Below are positions 7,256-9,827 of a DNA stretch of 9,827 nucleotides, one piece after another (the stretch's first letter is position 1; every line of letters starts with the position of its first letter). The translations under genes were made by a program, and so were the position numbers. The stretch is taken from positions 1-9,827 of the forward strand of contig CABUBX010000078.1 in the NCBI GenBank assembly GCA_902489925.1. The letters run 5' to 3'. Under the pieces are notes generated by a model. That model was not told the origin of the DNA, did not search any database, and saw only the letters and a list, made by a program, of their open reading frames with translations. Origin of the DNA: an uncultured Lachnospiraceae bacterium. Lineage in GTDB: Bacteria; Bacillota; Clostridia; Lachnospirales; Lachnospiraceae.

Positions 7256-7825
7256 ATGACACATAAAGCATTTATAGAGGCTGTAGAAGATTCCCCGGTC
7301 ATCACTGCCGTCAAGGATTTTGAGGGGCTGAGAAGGTGTTTTGACTCGGAGAGCAGGGTTGTATTTATTTTATTTGGGGATATTTGCAATATCGGGGATA
7401 TTGTTGATGAAGTGAAGGCTCACGATAAAATTGCTATGGTACATATTGATTTGATAGCAGGTTTGAATAATAAAGAAATTGCGGTGGATTTTATTAAAAA
7501 GTATACGAAAGCGGATGGCATTATTTCAACAAAGCAGCAGCTGGTCAAGCGTGCCAAAGAACTTGATTTATACACGGTATTTAGATTTTTTGCCATTGAT
7601 TCGATGGCATATGATAATATTAATCGACAGTTGGGTGCTGTGAAGTCGGATTTTGTTGAGATACTTCCCGGCATGGCGCCAAAAGTTATTAAAAACATTG
7701 TCTCATCAATCAATGTCCCTGTGATTGCGGGGGGACTTATTGCCGAGAAAGAAGACGTGATTGGGATTCTTTCCAGCGGGGCCACATCAATTTCAACAAC
7801 GAATCAAAAGCTTTGGTTTATTTAA
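7256..7825 (+). CDS. glpP: Glycerol-3-phosphate-responsive antiterminator
   Basis: A GlpP-family protein (G3P_antiterm) of 189 residues, about the size of the Bacillus subtilis protein. The family binds leader mRNA when loaded with glycerol-3-phosphate and prevents termination before glp genes. Conserved-looking segments are FGDICNIGDIV, MVHIDLIAGL, DGIISTKQQLVKRAK, EILPGMAPKVI and VPVIAGGLI, in a TIM-barrel-like alpha/beta pattern; the last probably forms the phosphate pocket. There is no separate RNA-binding domain, as usual for the family. I chose ATG 7256 because AAAGAGG (7240-7246) lies 9 bases upstream; the longer reading from TTG 7208 adds 16 residues unlike the family and has no good ribosome binding site. 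It precedes the phosphodiesterase with no terminator between, so the two are probably co-transcribed. The obvious target is the leader hairpin at 3861-3908. Confidence 0.9.
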   Translation: MTHKAFIEAVEDSPVITAVKDFEGLRRCFDSESRVVFILFGDICNIGDIVDEVKAHDKIAMVHIDLIAGLNNKEIAVDFIKKYTKADGIISTKQQLVKRAKELDLYTVFRFFAIDSMAYDNINRQLGAVKSDFVEILPGMAPKVIKNIVSSINVPVIAGGLIAEKEDVIGILSSGATSISTTNQKLWFI

Positions 7826-7877
7826 GTATATGAGCAGTGCTAAAGCTGCTTAAAAGATAAAGAAAGAGGGTATTTTT

Positions 7878-8606
7878 ATGTCAAAGAATTTTGCACACAG
7901 AGGATTTTCGGGAAAGTATCCCGAGAATACAATGCTGGCTTTTAAAAAAGCTTATGAGGCCGGATGTGACGGTATTGAGCTTGATGTTCATTTGACGAAG
8001 GACAATGTGATGGTCATTATTCACGATGAGGATATTGAGCGGACGACAAACGGCAAAGGTATGATTTGTGATTTTACTTATGAGGAATTGAAGCAGTTTG
8101 ACGCCAGTGCAGGTTTTGTGGGACAGTACGGCTTTAATCCGATTCCGACCTTTGAGGAATATGTGGCATGGGTGAAGGACAAGGACATCATTACAAATGT
8201 TGAAGTGAAAAACGGTGATTATTATTATGAGGGGCTTGAGGAGGCGCTTATTGACATTATCCGCAAAAATCATTTGGAGGATAAGATTATTTTCTCATCC
8301 TTTAACAATGCGTCCATTATGAAATGCAAGCGTCTTGCACCGGAAATTAAATGCGGATTTTTAATGGAGGGCTGCATCGGCAATGCCAATGGCTATGCCA
8401 TGAGCATGGGCATTGAGTGTGTTCATCCGGATTGGGAAAAATTAACGGATGAGGAAATTCGGGCATGTCAGGCAAGAGGTGTTGAAATCAATACGTGGAC
8501 AGTCAATGAGGAAGAAAATATAAGACATCTGGCAAAGATGGGCGTTGACGGCATTATATCCAATTACCCGGACCTTTGCGGAAGAATTATTAAAGAAGAA
8601 AGCTAA
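7878..8606 (+). CDS. Glycerophosphodiester phosphodiesterase, cytoplasmic type
   Basis: Hydrolyses glycerophosphodiesters (for example glycerophosphocholine or glycerophosphoglycerol) to sn-glycerol-3-phosphate and an alcohol. The protein has 242 residues, the usual length of the single-domain UgpQ-like GDPD family. The catalytic and metal-binding set is visible: H7-R8-G9, P15-E16-N17-T18, E34 and D36 in GIELDVHLTKD, H49-D50, and E109/K111 in NVEVKNG. The later INTWTVNEEE and DGIISNYPD segments are also typical of the family. There is no signal peptide or membrane segment, so it acts on substrate inside the cell. AGAGGG precedes ATG 7878 at suitable spacing. Its product is both the substrate of the upstream dehydrogenase and the inducer of GlpP, which ties the cluster together. 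It is the last gene before a strong terminator. Confidence 0.92.
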   Translation: MSKNFAHRGFSGKYPENTMLAFKKAYEAGCDGIELDVHLTKDNVMVIIHDEDIERTTNGKGMICDFTYEELKQFDASAGFVGQYGFNPIPTFEEYVAWVKDKDIITNVEVKNGDYYYEGLEEALIDIIRKNHLEDKIIFSSFNNASIMKCKRLAPEIKCGFLMEGCIGNANGYAMSMGIECVHPDWEKLTDEEIRACQARGVEINTWTVNEEENIRHLAKMGVDGIISNYPDLCGRIIKEES

Positions 8607-8613
8607 TTGATTG

Positions 8614-8650
8614 AAAATAAGGCATGTCGGCGGATGTGCCTTATTTTTTT
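8614..8650 (+). terminator. Intrinsic terminator after the phosphodiesterase gene
   Basis: AAAATAAGGCA (8614-8624) pairs over 11 bp with TGCCTTATTTT (8637-8647), with one further T-G pair and a loop of about 10 bases. The exit arm runs into seven T (8644-8650). It lies 8 bases after the stop codon and separates the glp cluster from the TetR unit. Confidence 0.85.
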
Positions 8651-8679
8651 GAAAATCTATGTAATTTTTATAAAATCAC

Positions 8680-8707
8680 TTGACAAATGCGGCAGAAATT
8701 TTATAAT
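8680..8707 (+). promoter_or_regulatory. Consensus sigma-A promoter of the TetR-family gene
   Basis: TTGACA (8680-8685) and TATAAT (8702-8707) are both perfect consensus hexamers, 16 bases apart. The start of transcription is expected near 8714, giving a leader of about 26 bases. A promoter this strong on a repressor gene fits tight autorepression through the palindrome that begins at the last base of the -10. Confidence 0.85.
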
Positions 8708-8719
8708 GAACATAGTTCA
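8707..8719. promoter_or_regulatory. TetR-type operator 1 (TGAACATAGTTCA)
   Basis: A 13-bp palindrome with arms TGAAC/GTTCA around a 3-base centre starts at the last base of the -10 and covers the expected transcription start. A near-identical palindrome precedes the next gene at 9339-9351. Binding here would block initiation of the TetR gene. The assignment to this particular regulator is inferred from position and from recurrence of the site. Confidence 0.7.
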
Positions 8720-8739
8720 ATTTGACAGGGGGGATTTGA

Positions 8740-9300
8740 TTGAACACAGTTGTAACTTCCAGAGAGGCGATTTTAAAGAAAAGCCGTGAATTGATACAGA
8801 CACAGGGATGGGAAGCTGTCAATATTCGCAGTGTGGCAAAAGCCTGTGATATTTCGATTGGCTCAATTTATAACTATTTTCAGAATAAGACAGCGCTGGT
8901 TGCGGCCACGGTAGAGAGTGTGTGGTGTGATATTTTCCATATGTCGGACAGTGAGACAGAGTTTTTCGGATTTACAGAATGTATCGAATGGACTTTTGAA
9001 AGTATGAAAAAGGGCAATGAAAAGTATCCTGATTTTTTCACGATGCATTCAATGAGTTTTATGGGCGAAAGTAAAAAAGACGGACAGCAGCTTATGGAAA
9101 AATCATGGCAGCATATGAAATCCGGCTTTTATCAAGTGCTTATGCGGGATAAAAAAGTGAAAGAGCATATTTTTGATGAATGTTTTACACCGGAAAAATT
9201 TGTAGATATGATTTTTTCTTTAATCGTAGTTTCAATGATTCGCCATGACTATGATAGTTCAGGAATCATACGCATGGCCGAGTTGATTTTATATCGATAA
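8740..9300 (+). CDS. TetR/AcrR-family transcriptional regulator
   Basis: A 186-residue one-component repressor. The N-terminal TetR_N domain is clear: the first helix is about residues 6-22, and the helix-turn-helix lies in NIRSVAKACDISIGSIYNYFQNK (28-50), with IGSIYNYF as the usual recognition-helix end. The C-terminal part (about 60-186) is helical and variable, as expected of a ligand-binding and dimerisation domain. It is rich in Met, Phe and Trp, so a hydrophobic effector is possible but not shown. The start is TTG 8740, supported by AGGGGGG (8727-8733) 6 bases upstream and by the promoter spacing; there is no closer ATG in frame. Its probable targets are its own promoter and the downstream membrane protein gene, judged from the shared palindrome. 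Confidence 0.9.
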   Translation: MNTVVTSREAILKKSRELIQTQGWEAVNIRSVAKACDISIGSIYNYFQNKTALVAATVESVWCDIFHMSDSETEFFGFTECIEWTFESMKKGNEKYPDFFTMHSMSFMGESKKDGQQLMEKSWQHMKSGFYQVLMRDKKVKEHIFDECFTPEKFVDMIFSLIVVSMIRHDYDSSGIIRMAELILYR

Positions 9301-9327
9301 AAATTTCCGAGATATCGGAAATTTTTT
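9299..9327 (+). terminator. Intrinsic terminator after the TetR-family gene
   Basis: AAATTTCCGA (9301-9310) pairs with TCGGAAATTT (9315-9324) around a GATA tetraloop. Two more A-T pairs extend the stem into the stop codon, and the exit arm ends in six T (9322-9327). The hairpin is nearly symmetric but has no A-run advantage upstream for the minus strand, where no gene is seen. Confidence 0.75.
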
Positions 9328-9332
9328 ATAAA
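9304..9332 (+). promoter_or_regulatory. Possible promoter of the membrane protein gene
   Basis: TATAAA (9327-9332) is a good -10 and lies 6 bases before the second palindrome. A weak -35 (TTTCCG, 9304-9309) is 17 bases upstream, inside the terminator hairpin. The start would fall near 9339, at the first base of the palindrome. The -35 matches only 3 of 6 positions, so the promoter would be weak. Confidence 0.4.
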
Positions 9333-9338
9333 GAAAAA

Positions 9339-9351
9339 TGAACAATGTTCA
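9339..9351. promoter_or_regulatory. TetR-type operator 2 (TGAACAATGTTCA)
   Basis: A perfect 6-bp inverted repeat, TGAACA/TGTTCA, around a central A. It matches the operator over the TetR promoter in the outer five bases of each arm and in total length. It sits between the candidate -10 and the ribosome binding site of the downstream gene, where a bound repressor would block transcription. Confidence 0.7.
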
Positions 9352-9377
9352 AAAACGAAGAAAGAGAGGTTTTTAAA

Positions 9378-9827
9378 ATGCAGGCAATTGTTGAAACTTT
9401 ATTTGATGCGGTTTATTTGATTTCTGTGGTTATAATCGGCATTACGATGATTGTAAAGCTCAGGGGAATTAAAGAATACCGGCTTTTTGGTATAATGGCC
9501 GTTGTACTTGGCGCCGGGGATGCATTTCATCTTGTGCCAAGGGCGATAGCATTGTGTACGAGCGGATTGGAGGATTTTACGGTTTGGCTCGGAATGGGAA
9601 AATTTATTACATCCATAACGATGACAATTTTTTATATTTTGCTTTATTATGTATGGCGAATCCGTTATGACATTAAAGAAAAGCAAAATGTGACAGTCGC
9701 TGTCTATGGACTTTCTGCGCTTAGAATTGCGCTTTGCCTGTTCCCTCAAAATCAATGGCTGAGTGCATCAGCGCCGCTTTCATGGGGGATTTACCGCAAT
9801 ATTCCGTTTGCTTTATTAGGGCTTTTA
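9378..9827 (+). CDS. Multi-pass membrane protein of unknown function, 3' end outside window
   Basis: An open frame of 150 codons with no stop, running off the right edge. ATG 9378 has AGAGAGG (9363-9369) 8 bases upstream. Hydrophobic segments lie at about residues 5-27, 36-54, 76-93, 105-122 and 142 onward, so at least five membrane helices are likely. Notable segments are GAGDAFHLVPRA (45-56), which puts charged and polar residues D48, H51 and R55 at a helix end, LGMGKFITSITMTIFY (71-86), and the short charged loop RYDIKEKQN (96-104). I vaguely recall similar unnamed clostridial proteins but cannot give a family or function. Its position after a TetR gene, with a shared operator, suggests that this regulator represses it; a transporter or membrane-stress role is only a guess. 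Confidence 0.75.
   Translation, partial: MQAIVETLFDAVYLISVVIIGITMIVKLRGIKEYRLFGIMAVVLGAGDAFHLVPRAIALCTSGLEDFTVWLGMGKFITSITMTIFYILLYYVWRIRYDIKEKQNVTVAVYGLSALRIALCLFPQNQWLSASAPLSWGIYRNIPFALLGLL

Noticed and set aside
7833..7850. A small AGCAG/CTGCT hairpin between glpP and the phosphodiesterase gene
   Set aside because: It is only 5 bp with no T run, so it is not a terminator and does not argue against co-transcription.
8741..8753. A third operator-like sequence (TGAACACAGTTGT) at the TetR start codon
   Set aside because: The right arm has two mismatches and the bases are constrained by coding; it may be a weak auxiliary site but is not convincing.
8607..8789. A 60-codon plus-strand open frame between the phosphodiesterase and TetR genes
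   Set aside because: It spans a terminator, a consensus promoter and the start of the TetR gene in another frame, and has no ribosome binding site.
9399..9755. A 118-codon minus-strand open frame
   Set aside because: It is a shadow of the plus-strand membrane protein, which has a ribosome binding site, a good start and a coherent helix pattern.
1..9827. CRISPR arrays, insertion sequences, tRNA or rRNA genes, phage or defence genes
   Set aside because: No regularly spaced repeats, transposase or integrase fragments, terminal inverted repeats or structured RNA genes were seen on either strand.

Overview
The window looks like the chromosome of a low-to-moderate-GC anaerobic Gram-positive, most likely a Lachnospiraceae-type clostridium. 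The evidence is the strong purine-rich ribosome binding sites, consensus sigma-A promoters, tight plus-strand operons closed by hairpin-plus-T-run terminators, and family content (two-FtsX-domain permease with a coiled coil, DUF1667, GlpP). This placement is an inference from sequence style and gene families, not from a marker gene. Every gene I support is on the plus strand.

Region 1 (1-3774) is the end of an ABC exporter operon: the last 22 codons of an ATP-binding subunit, then a very large permease (1217 residues). The permease has two FtsX modules and an extracellular coiled coil of about 400 residues. A strong terminator closes the unit.

Region 2 (3790-8650) is a glycerol-3-phosphate / glycerophosphodiester module. 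A promoter and a leader with an intrinsic terminator precede three tightly packed genes: a GlpA-like FAD dehydrogenase with a C-terminal [2Fe-2S] domain, a second FAD/NAD(P) oxidoreductase, and a small DUF1667 protein with four cysteines. A second hairpin terminator and a possible internal promoter lead into glpP (G3P-responsive antiterminator) and a cytoplasmic glycerophosphodiester phosphodiesterase; a terminator follows. The likely logic is that the phosphodiesterase releases G3P, G3P activates GlpP, GlpP lets transcription pass the leader terminator, and the three redox proteins oxidise G3P to dihydroxyacetone phosphate. No glycerol kinase, glycerol facilitator, GlpC or quinone-linked subunit is present in the window.

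Region 3 (8680-9827) is a TetR-family regulator with a consensus promoter and, after its terminator, the start of an unrecognised multi-pass membrane protein that runs off the right edge. Near-identical 13-bp palindromes (TGAAC-3-GTTCA) lie over the start regions of both genes. This suggests a self-contained autoregulated TetR/membrane-protein pair.

The most interesting items are the paired TetR operators with the uncharacterised membrane protein, the similar hairpins that could both be GlpP targets, the non-canonical G3P dehydrogenase set with its DUF1667 partner, and the coiled-coil permease.
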